Source: Mimachlamys varia (taxonomy: Eukaryota > Mollusca > Bivalvia > Pectinida > Pectinidae). From it: DNA of 64,000 nt. A model generated the notes under the pieces. That model had not been told where the DNA came from. It saw nothing but the letters and a program-made list of their open reading frames with translations, and made no database searches. Shown in pieces: positions 9,809-17,519 of the stretch. The DNA lies in contig OX392545.1 of assembly GCA_947623455.1 (NCBI GenBank), positions 21,984,001-22,048,000 on the forward strand, written 5' to 3'. The position numbers were made by a program, and so were the translations under genes. Numbering within the stretch: position 1 is the stretch's first letter; the number at the start of each line of letters is the position of its first letter.

Positions 9809-9816
9809 TATTTATA
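9809..9816 (-). promoter_or_regulatory. TATA box of the ATPase gene
   Basis: TATAAATA on the minus strand, about 60 bp upstream of the ATPase ATG, a plausible distance for a short 5' leader. Confidence 0.6.
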
Positions 9817-9868
9817 CTCTATGTTGCCATGCATTATTGGTAAAAATAAATCGACCATTTGTAACATT

Positions 9869-10094
9869 CAATATTTTATCGTCTCTGTCAATGAGACAGA
9901 ACACAAGTCAGAGACCCATCTCGTGCCCGTCTGTACATACAAATCCCTACTCTATAATGGACAATGATATATTTACGCTACTGAGAGCCGTCTACCACCC
10001 GATCCATGGTACTTGGATGATCTGTGTCGATTGTACACCTGTTCCCATGCAACGGGGTCCTGAAATAAGACCTTTCTAGGATAGTTCGCTCTCC
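9869..10094 (-). repeat. Cassette copy 2, end of polymerase gene and flank
   Basis: Direct-repeat partner of 6601-6821. It includes the last codons of the polymerase gene and ~207 bp of non-coding flank. The conserved parts include a short inverted repeat just past the stop (GGTC with GACC). A shared transcript 3'-end or other RNA element is possible. Confidence 0.8.
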
Positions 10095-13000
10095 TTACTT
10101 TGTAGCCTCCAGTGGTCGTATGCATAGCTAGTGATCCCGTCGTCTAGCAGATATCGTTTGTCGTCAAAAGGTGACAGACCTATTTTAGTCATCGATATGT
10201 TATAGAGTTGGTGCTTGAAACTTCTGATTTGATTCATTTGAGACAAAATAATTCTGTTTTGAAGAAGACATTCCTTGTATTGCTCGAAACGAGTGTGGTT
10301 TTCGATAACATACTTTTTGATACCTTTCGCCTTCTTCGATTCAACGTGTGTCATCACTTCTGTACCATCAATATTTTTCATGGTATTGTATGTATACGCA
10401 TACATCTTAGATTTAAGTCCAACAAATGCATGTATCGCGTCACCGTGTGTTTCATCCTTCATTTTGCCCAAAACTTTCTTATTTTTTGTACTGTGCAGGG
10501 GATTGTCTTTTCTAAACTCTGATGTATCGAATAAATCACTATCCTCTAACATATGTTGGTAGAAGTCATCTGTCTGAATGGTATATGCCAGACTGTCGGT
10601 ATCGGTAAAGAGAAGGCGGGCATGAGATCCAAATTTCCGCTTGATGTAATTGTAATGAAAATCATACATCAAGGTTTTTGAGATGTCCAGAATGCTGAAT
10701 CCAACGTAGATTGGTCGATTTAGATACAACTTCGACTTAAGCATGTGAACACCGACTAAATCGTCAGAGAAAATTCTGAACTCGTGGAATGTCGGCTTGC
10801 ATGTTAATTTAGTTGCTTTCTTCTCACTGTTTACAAGTTTGACGTCCATTCTCTTTCGTAAGTTCTCCATGGTCTTGCCAAACACGCTGTTGTTCATTAA
10901 CTTATAGAAATCTTTTTCGAAAGTATTTCGGGATTGTTTCCTTTTCTCCGTGTTGTAATCTATATAAATTTTCAACCATGGCGTCTGCTCGAAGGTCAAC
11001 ACTCTATGGACTTTTGTTAGTTTCATTCCAAGAGAAAGATATTGTTTTAAGTTCCTATAGTGTACCACATATTTTTCCTTGTTTCCAAGGTTTGGAACGA
11101 GTTTCTGTGCTGAGGTGTAATGGTCCAAACAATCATGTGGATTTCCACAGTCTGCCAGCTTCCGAAATAAGACTTTGCTGTAGTCGGACAGTTCGTCTTT
11201 ACCCACGGTTACCCGTTCAGGAGCTAATGGGTATTCGTTGTGTAGGTCGTGGAGGTCTGGTGGGTACTCTAGATCCACTTCCAATATGTATCCCTCTGTT
11301 GCATCATCAGGGACTAATGTGATATCAAGCATGTCTTTTGCTGTTTCGGTAAGCCAAGCGAAGTCATGAGTCGGCAGGTATTGTGACATGGCCCAGCCAT
11401 ACAAATTGTTTGCGTCCAAGTAAGCGATATATTCTCTTGGTTTCATTGGGTCATAACCTGGGACGTATGGATTGTTAGCTTCAGCAAATCGGTGACTTAT
11501 CATTGATATGCCTCCTCTTAAGCCTTCCTCAATGAATAAGTGCTGGTCGATGTCGGTAAGCAGTTCGAGTCTGACATTTGTCATTTTTAATGCTGCTTGC
11601 CATGCCAATCCAGGGGCGGTGTAAAAATGAGCTGCGTCGAGGCCATAGGAATCCAGACATAGATTTCGGAAGTTTTCAAAAACATCGGCGAGACCTAGAA
11701 CATCTGTCAAGACGTATATGTCCGAATATTCACCAAGATTGTGTATACCTAATTCGTTCCACACTTTGCAAGCGTGTTGGTACTTTTCTTCCGATACATC
11801 CTCTCCCGTCAAACTACTGCGGAACGCTTCCTTTGGAGGGAGACTAGTCTCCTGAAATTTATGGGGGCCATCGAAGTAGTCGTAGGGGTACACTTGCTTT
11901 TTAAGCAGGAGTTCAATTTTCTCGTCACCAAAATGTTGCGTCATGTGTGAGAACTTGTCCTTACCTTCCACAGATAAATTTGCTATTAGTTTCTCCAGTG
12001 ACGTTCCCATAAACTGGAAACTGTCGATAAAGTCCATACAGCCCATGGAAAAAGAAATGTACTTCTCCATGTTATTTGGTATACATTTGATTTCTTTTTC
12101 AGACATCTTTCCTATTGCTTGCATGATAAGATGGGAATCATAACCCCTCAGATTGTGGAAGACGACCGGAATGCGTCCTGTAAACTTGTAGTTTATGTTA
12201 CATTCGTTGTGAGCTGCTCCCCTGAATGCTCCCGTCACATGGCAATGATCCCGCACTCTATCATCGCCCATCTCTTTTCCACAAATGTGACAGTTTACTG
12301 CATTGTTGAAAGCTTGCCAATCACTACCCGTCATAACCATCTGCTTCACGGTTTTAAATTTTTGTTCTATTTCTTCCTGCTCTCTCAGCATACATTTTAC
12401 AAACGTTTCCGCCACATCTGGTCCTCTATAAATCACTGGATCATTAGAAGTCTCTTTTGTGAGACCTACAACTTTGTAAGCGAAACTAGAAGGAACGTGG
12501 TGTGTCGTCTTCTCAGTATGTGATTTTTGCGGGTCAACCTCACATCTATGTATAGGCACTTGAAATGACTCGAAGTCTGCATATATTATGTATGGCACCT
12601 TTAATTGTTTTCTGACATCCTTGTAGAACAACCATTTATCCTCTTCTGAAGGTAGCTTCACTTTCTGGGTCCCGTGCTCACGACAGTACGAGATATGGTC
12701 ATTGAGAATTCGTTCCTTGGTAAACCCTTGCAGGCAGTACATGCAGTGGAAATAGCGGTTTTTATGTGTGTGTTGATCACTCAGAAGCCGGTCCACGTTC
12801 TTGATCCAACAGTAGTGAGACCTCCGTCCATCAGATATGAGTAGTAAATCTATGTGTCGATCAAACCTTTGCTTTGTCACGTGGATTGGGAATAATGAAC
12901 CTTTTTCATATCCTAAGACGTTGATGCTGATCTTGTTCCCTGCCTCGAACTTACTGACGTCTGCTACTTTGACGGGGAAGGAAATACCTGTAAAATCGAG

Positions 13001-14005
13001 TTCACCTTGATGATCTGTGTATTTTGTAACACGCTGAGAATCTCTCTTGACTGGATACAAAGCAGCTAGAACCGACCACATGAAGCATTTTTTGTCCTTG
13101 TTTTGAATGTTAATGACAGCCTGCTTAGATCTCAGTTTGATTGGTAGTGGTATGTAACTGGACCCTTTGAGAGGTTTGTATCGGGCAAAATGTATCTGTA
13201 TTTGGATCACTTTGTCTAATGTCCAATTACTACCCTTGCGCTGATACTCTGTGAATGAATTCTGAATTTTTCGTATCGATTCACGCATGTTTTCGTCAAT
13301 GTCATTAGATTTCAGAGCAATTTGGCACTTCCCGCGAAAATGAGGTGTAACGCGTTCCACTGTTTCTCCTTTTGGCTTCGAAAATTGGACTTGGATCGAT
13401 AGGTACCATTTGACACCCCCCTGAATAACTGCACTCTCTATTTTCTTCTTTATGGTGTCGTAGTGTTGGTGAAGGGATGTTGTGACGTCTAATTTAGCTT
13501 TACCCTCTGCCGGAATAGTGACCACTTTAAAGGATCCACCAAGTGCTTCCTCAGGGCATTCGTCATTCTCCGTTGGCTGATTAACTTGTATAGTCGGGTT
13601 TGCCGAGTTGTTTTCCATCTCTGTAATTACTCTGTCAGTGTTAATTGGTTGATCTTTTGAAGGTTGGGCATTTTCTTTGTTTTCGTGTTTGGCTATTTCC
13701 AATGCTCCTCCGTGTTGGTTTTTGTTATGCGCTTTTAAATGTTCACGGTATTTATCAGCCCTCCAGAACGATTTTCCGCAACATAAATGTAGTGGTTTTC
13801 CGTGAACCTTCTCATGTCTCGTCATCCGATCTTTTCTCGCAAACTCTTTGTTACAAACTCCACATTTCCATTTGATATCTCCATGTTGTGTAACATGTCT
13901 CGTGAGAGTCTTCTTGTGTTCAAAAGATTTATCACACTTTGGACAAGAAAACTTTCCCTTCTTAGCCGAAGTAGCACTTTGATCGATAGCTTGTCGTTTT
14001 TCCAT
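10076..14005 (-). CDS. Polinton protein-primed family B DNA polymerase
   Basis: 1309 residues from the ATG at 14003-14005, which has a strong context (ACC before, G after). The frame stays open eight codons further upstream but only from a TTG, so I prefer this ATG. The N-terminus has two C2H2 fingers (C21/C24/H37/H41 and C48/C51/H64/H68) and a third atypical one (C75/C76/H89/H93). A C2HC finger lies at 421-441. Exonuclease motifs are D477-F-E479, N618...D623 and Y764xxxD768. Between the first two is a C572/C575, DHCH 586-589, RG 595-596, CN 602-603 module resembling endonuclease VII/HNH zinc domains. Polymerase motif A is D864 in LDANNLYG, motif B K1035 with NNSVFG 1038-1043, motif C D1135-T-D1137. 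All key residues are present, so activity is plausible. A TATA element lies ~90 bp upstream. Confidence 0.95.
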   Translation of the reverse strand: MEKRQAIDQSATSAKKGKFSCPKCDKSFEHKKTLTRHVTQHGDIKWKCGVCNKEFARKDRMTRHEKVHGKPLHLCCGKSFWRADKYREHLKAHNKNQHGGALEIAKHENKENAQPSKDQPINTDRVITEMENNSANPTIQVNQPTENDECPEEALGGSFKVVTIPAEGKAKLDVTTSLHQHYDTIKKKIESAVIQGGVKWYLSIQVQFSKPKGETVERVTPHFRGKCQIALKSNDIDENMRESIRKIQNSFTEYQRKGSNWTLDKVIQIQIHFARYKPLKGSSYIPLPIKLRSKQAVINIQNKDKKCFMWSVLAALYPVKRDSQRVTKYTDHQGELDFTGISFPVKVADVSKFEAGNKISINVLGYEKGSLFPIHVTKQRFDRHIDLLLISDGRRSHYCWIKNVDRLLSDQHTHKNRYFHCMYCLQGFTKERILNDHISYCREHGTQKVKLPSEEDKWLFYKDVRKQLKVPYIIYADFESFQVPIHRCEVDPQKSHTEKTTHHVPSSFAYKVVGLTKETSNDPVIYRGPDVAETFVKCMLREQEEIEQKFKTVKQMVMTGSDWQAFNNAVNCHICGKEMGDDRVRDHCHVTGAFRGAAHNECNINYKFTGRIPVVFHNLRGYDSHLIMQAIGKMSEKEIKCIPNNMEKYISFSMGCMDFIDSFQFMGTSLEKLIANLSVEGKDKFSHMTQHFGDEKIELLLKKQVYPYDYFDGPHKFQETSLPPKEAFRSSLTGEDVSEEKYQHACKVWNELGIHNLGEYSDIYVLTDVLGLADVFENFRNLCLDSYGLDAAHFYTAPGLAWQAALKMTNVRLELLTDIDQHLFIEEGLRGGISMISHRFAEANNPYVPGYDPMKPREYIAYLDANNLYGWAMSQYLPTHDFAWLTETAKDMLDITLVPDDATEGYILEVDLEYPPDLHDLHNEYPLAPERVTVGKDELSDYSKVLFRKLADCGNPHDCLDHYTSAQKLVPNLGNKEKYVVHYRNLKQYLSLGMKLTKVHRVLTFEQTPWLKIYIDYNTEKRKQSRNTFEKDFYKLMNNSVFGKTMENLRKRMDVKLVNSEKKATKLTCKPTFHEFRIFSDDLVGVHMLKSKLYLNRPIYVGFSILDISKTLMYDFHYNYIKRKFGSHARLLFTDTDSLAYTIQTDDFYQHMLEDSDLFDTSEFRKDNPLHSTKNKKVLGKMKDETHGDAIHAFVGLKSKMYAYTYNTMKNIDGTEVMTHVESKKAKGIKKYVIENHTRFEQYKECLLQNRIILSQMNQIRSFKHQLYNISMTKIGLSPFDDKRYLLDDGITSYAYDHWRLQSKESELS

Positions 14006-14094
14006 GGTTTCTACAAAATAACAGAGCAAAATTTAGCGATGTGTTCTCCTCTAGTTGTTTACTGCAGAATGAAGTTTGATCGGTTTCACGTCTG

Positions 14095-14102
14095 TATTTA
14101 TA
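14095..14102 (-). promoter_or_regulatory. TATA box of the DNA polymerase gene
   Basis: TATAAATA on the minus strand, about 90 bp upstream of the preferred polymerase ATG, within GGTTATAAATACAG. Its surroundings resemble those of the orphan copy at 14705-14712. Confidence 0.6.
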
Positions 14103-14204
14103 ACCTTTCTTGTCAATGACGTAATTCCCTTCTTATGATTGGTTGATACAATTTTTTCGAGATATGTTTTGCAAGTTTTGTATCAGATGTATCATAGATT
14201 TTGA

Positions 14205-14474
14205 AGCGAGCAGACGTGTTTAAGTAGCTATGAACTGACTAAAGGACCGAAGTCCTATGGTGTTCGTACGAAGTACATCAACGCTTCTGTCACCAGAAAC
14301 GGAGCATCACCCTATGGGCCCACATGAATTATTGGTCGGAAAGATGTTCCTGGATATCGCGGGGACATGTCACTTTATAACGCCCCCTTTCCGTTGTGGA
14401 CTTGTGACATCGCCCTAATCCAGTACACTCAATTCATGTGTGACAAACACCTCAGTTTTAAGATTAGTTCGTAA
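14205..14474 (+). pseudogene. Possible decayed coding fragment, unknown product
   Basis: A plus-strand frame of 89 codons, broken by a single TGA at 14325-14327 and lacking an ATG near its start. The translation has coding-like composition for this AT-rich region (SYGVRTKYINASVTRNG before the stop, DVPGYRGDMSLYNAPFPLW after it). I do not recognise the family. It sits where a full-length Polinton would carry further genes, so it could be the stump of a lost gene, but chance is not excluded. Confidence 0.3.
14421..14455 (+). repeat. 35-bp direct repeat, copy 1
   Basis: Begins CAGTACACTCAATTCATG and is repeated identically exactly 100 bp downstream (14521-14555). It overlaps the 3' end of the possible coding fragment. 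Confidence 0.9.
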
Positions 14475-14520
14475 ATGTTGTCAAGCTATAGTTAAATTTC
14501 AAGCTTATTTGTTATTATAT

Positions 14521-14555
14521 CAGTACACTCAATTCATGTGTGACAAACACCTCAG
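14521..14555 (+). repeat. 35-bp direct repeat, copy 2
   Basis: Identical to 14421-14455. The 65 bp between the copies are AT-rich and otherwise unremarkable. Confidence 0.9.
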
Positions 14556-14704
14556 ACGTTCATAAACTTACAAATTGTATAATTGAACTGAAACTTACCT
14601 TTTCGTTCCGTACGCAGTGTACTGTTTCAATTTTATATTTCTTTCTTCTGACTTACTCCTCCAAGTGGCAGCCTAAGAATGACTTTTTGGTTCTTTCGCA
14701 CTTG

Positions 14705-14712
14705 TATTTATA
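14705..14712 (-). promoter_or_regulatory. Orphan TATA box with downstream splice-donor-like site
   Basis: TATAAATA in the minus direction, in a context like the polymerase promoter (TGTATTTATA on the plus strand). About 105 bp downstream on the minus strand is AAAAGGTAAGTTT (near 14594-14606), a strong match to a eukaryotic splice donor. There is no ATG between them and no downstream frame before the polymerase promoter. Confidence 0.4.
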
Positions 14713-14887
14713 CCCTCTGATACCTTCAATTGTAATCGGGTAATTTGATTGGTTAATCGAATTTTTGCACTTTTATTTTTTCATTTTTTATTTGTTTTTG
14801 AAGCGACCGGACGTATTTTTAACGTTTCTCGAGTATGTTAGACACTGAAAAATTGTTAACTTTTAGCATTAAATTTCTGACAGTTTT

Positions 14888-14953
14888 AGTGCGAGAGTCG
14901 AACTCGGGATGTTTTGGTCGGAAATCTAGACCTAGACCGCTCGACTGTATAGG
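14888..14953 (-). pseudogene. Degenerate tRNA-like sequence in the Polinton
   Basis: The minus strand reads GTCGAGCGGTCTAGG (A-box region, 14932-14946), as in Leu/Ser-type tRNAs, then a T-arm-like CGAGTTCGACTCTCG (plus 14892-14906; B-box region 14895-14905). The acceptor arms do not pair and the anticodon arm is imperfect. It is best read as a tRNA relic, unrelated to the satellite tRNA-like cassette. Confidence 0.35.
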
Positions 14954-15721
14954 CCCATGTAGTAGATAGGTGTATTAAATGTATACACATGTACACTGTA
15001 TACTATAGGGGGCGCTTTAAATAGTTAACCTGTTCGCCATTTGTAACCGACATACTCTGTGCTTCCACGGATTTATCAGTGTTAAAAGGAATACGTATAG
15101 GGTTTTACAGGTTTGTAATACTAAATAAAGACATTGATAATGTGTTTCTTGATTACTTTCCGAATGTTTGTCTCGAATCGTACATACATAGTTTACAAGT
15201 ATACTGGTGAACACTGTTTCCCGATTGTACGCGTCATTGAATCGTATACACAACGTTTGTATGTAAACATTCACACAGCTGTAATAGATAACTTTGTACT
15301 CGGCAAATATTCGACTGTGACCTGGTTTAAAGCATTGGGTAAATTTTAAATCTCGTTATTACCATTTGTCGTGAAGATTTGAAAGCTATTAGTCAGATTT
15401 TTGTAATGAATTTGACTTAAAGACATCGTATTTATTGTGGTGTGAGGATGGATCGAAATCGACGTTTAAACACAATGTGCCCTAAATCATGTTTATATAT
15501 AAACGGGTGTATCCATCGAAGCTCGAGTACTAATACTATATATGTATATATATAAGTTAAAAAGCTATATATATAAGACTTACAATTGAATATATATGTA
15601 GGTTGATGAATAACAACAAGACAATGTTATGTACTAAAATGTCTCGCCGTATTACACGGATTATGTGACCTGGTTACAATTGTATGACATATCCATTCAT
15701 GTTTTGTCTATTTCTTACCGT
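14954..15721. other. Non-coding inner region before the right TIR
   Basis: No reading frame here has recognisable content; the ~70-85 codon frames on both strands overlap and look like chance. An AT-rich TATATA stretch lies at about 15534-15600. The missing Polinton genes would be expected in such a region. Confidence 0.6.
15534..15600. repeat. TA-rich low-complexity stretch
   Basis: Irregular ATATAT runs (TATATATGTATATATATAAG and similar) able to fold on themselves. An easily unwound segment near the TIR is possible, but nothing further supports an origin. Confidence 0.6.
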
Positions 15722-16058
15722 GATGCAATCGGTCGAAATAGATTGGAAAATCCAAACACGTCATTACATGATAACATCGGTGGTCGCGGTACCCCCCTGA
15801 CGGGGAGGAGGCGTGAGCCCCGTTACATCATCGGTACCCCCCTGAGGGTCATTTTTATGCACTGGATAACCCTCCATTTGTGACGTCATCGGTACCCCCC
15901 TGTCAAGGGGGGTGCCACTAGGGAGGTGCTCCATTTGTGACGTCATCGGTACCCCCCTGTCAAGGGGGGTGCCACTAGGGAGGTGCCAGGGAGGTGGTAA
16001 GGATTATATAGGGAATGCACCGGGTGACCCTGCGCTCGTATCCTCACTTTTGTACTAC
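15722..16058 (-). repeat. Right terminal inverted repeat
   Basis: Inverted partner of 6181-6549, ~32 bp shorter because of indels in the inner half. The outer part, including the tandem 57-bp repeats, matches the left arm by eye. Ends CTTTTGTACTAC. Confidence 0.92.
15872..15985 (-). repeat. Two 57-bp repeats in the right TIR
   Basis: Copies at 15872-15928 and 15929-15985, inverted relative to those in the left TIR. The same copy number in both arms shows that the arms were copied from each other after the tandem duplication. Confidence 0.9.
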
Positions 16059-16066
16059 TCAATGCA
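16059..16066 (+). repeat. Right target-site duplication TCAATGCA
   Basis: Direct copy of 6173-6180. Satellite sequence continues with GAATATGTC as in uninterrupted units. Confidence 0.9.
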
Positions 16067-16247
16067 GAATATGTCAACAATTACCTATTTAAATTACTCA
16101 GAATCACTGTACTTAGCCGGAACAAATTTTCATTAGGGGACTACAAACGTATGAAACACGCCGTGATTGGCTCATTTAGTTGTGCGAGTCCTTAATAGTG
16201 TAAAATACGGTCTTTCTTAGTGAATTAACGGATGCGCAGTATTACTA

Positions 16248-16319
16248 GCCGCTTTGGCTCAAATGGTAAGGCTATAGTTCATTACGATAGAGACCCGGGT
16301 TCGATTCCTGGGCGGAACA
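16248..16319 (+). ncRNA. tRNA-like sequence, U2 copy
   Basis: Same 72 nt as the U1 copy, although the bases just upstream differ (ATTACT instead of ACAACT). Confidence 0.65.
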
Positions 16320-17519
16320 CTCAGCAGCATTTTTTTTTTTTAATTTCTTCTTTTTTTCGTTGTAATACATCTATACACGTTATTATCGAGACATCGTAGC
16401 AGAAATATCTCATTTGATTATCGGGACATGTTTAAACAAATCTCATTTGATTGTCGGAACATATGAAACTGGAGGAGAGATTTTCCCATTGTCGGGACAA
16501 GTGCTTTTACGACCGGAAGATACTGAAAATCTGTTAACATTTGATAATTGGGACATACATTTCTCAGCAAATATATATATCACTATCTGATCATTTTGTG
16601 CGCTTTAAACGAACCGTAATTAGGGCTTAAACTGAGGAAATGTAGTGGTATTATTGGCTTAACAAAACCTTTTTAACGACTTTGAAAACCTTTTCAAATG
16701 CTTACACTTAATTTTGCATTGAACAGCTTTCAGCGGGCATTCATATTACCTTTGAATGCAAACTTAACGCAGTTCAATACTCATACTTACCATTTTAAGA
16801 ATCTGTTCATCCCGTCAAATTTTAAATTAATTGATCCTGAGATAGTCCCGACAAAAGTGTGCAATTTTAAAGTTGATTCAAAATCCAACAGAAATGATAC
16901 AGATTATAGGTGAAAAGCCCATCAAATTGTTAGCCAACAATTTCTAGTTATTATTATTATTCTTCTGCATTTAATTTTGTGACACGAATTATGCAAAAAT
17001 GGTAAGAGGTATGTCAATTCAGTTAAGCCCATTGTATTTGGCATGAGCCAAAGGGGTGACAGCAACATAACGAAGTAGGTCCAAAATCCAAGATGGCCGC
17101 CATGACGTCATAAGTTAAAAACTTTAAAATAGCCATATTTCAATGACCGTTGGCTGTTCAGAGTTTCTGTAATGATATTATTGTAGACATAAGCCATATC
17201 TAACTTTTTTTGTCACACATTTAGGTACTTTGGAGTTGAAATAAAAAAGTTCGCCATTGGGTCAAAAATCAAAAAAAAAATTTTTTTTTTTTTTTTTTTT
17301 AATTTTAATTTTTTTTGAAATTTGTTTTGACCAATCTATACACAATGTCATTCTGATGAATTTGATGTGTTTAGTTTTTATGTAACACATGTGGTTTCCG
17401 GTATACGCCATATGTAATTTTCCCCTATATAATCTATATAAAAAACCGTTTCACATTTTAAACTTCTTCTCAAATTCCAACAGTGGGATTCAGCTCAAAC
17501 TTGTCTAAAATGATCGTGG

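Larger units (their letters stand above)
6181..16058. mobile_element. Polinton/Maverick-type element, 9878 bp, capsid genes not visible
   Basis: The ends are inverted repeats beginning GTAGTACAAAAGTGAGG, flanked by TCAATGCA. The three large genes (family B DNA polymerase, packaging-type ATPase, chromodomain integrase) are the hallmark set of Polintons, self-synthesising DNA transposons related to adintoviruses. All three are intact and on the minus strand. Polintons are usually 15-20 kb and also encode a protease and major and minor capsid proteins; none is recognisable here and no unassigned frame is long enough. TIR-internal repeats and TATA elements are listed separately. The type call is firm; current mobility is not known. 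Confidence 0.93.
16059..17519 (+). repeat. Satellite unit U2, right part
   Basis: Continuation of U2 after the Polinton. The interrupted subrepeat D starts at 16841 and resumes at 17082. The second hairpin of the (TTA)n block is missing here. Excluding the element and one TSD copy, U2 is 4014 bp. Confidence 0.95.

Noticed and set aside
8309..12523. Other 60-134 codon plus-strand frames opposite the three Polinton genes
   Set aside because: They are antisense shadows of well-supported genes with conserved motifs.
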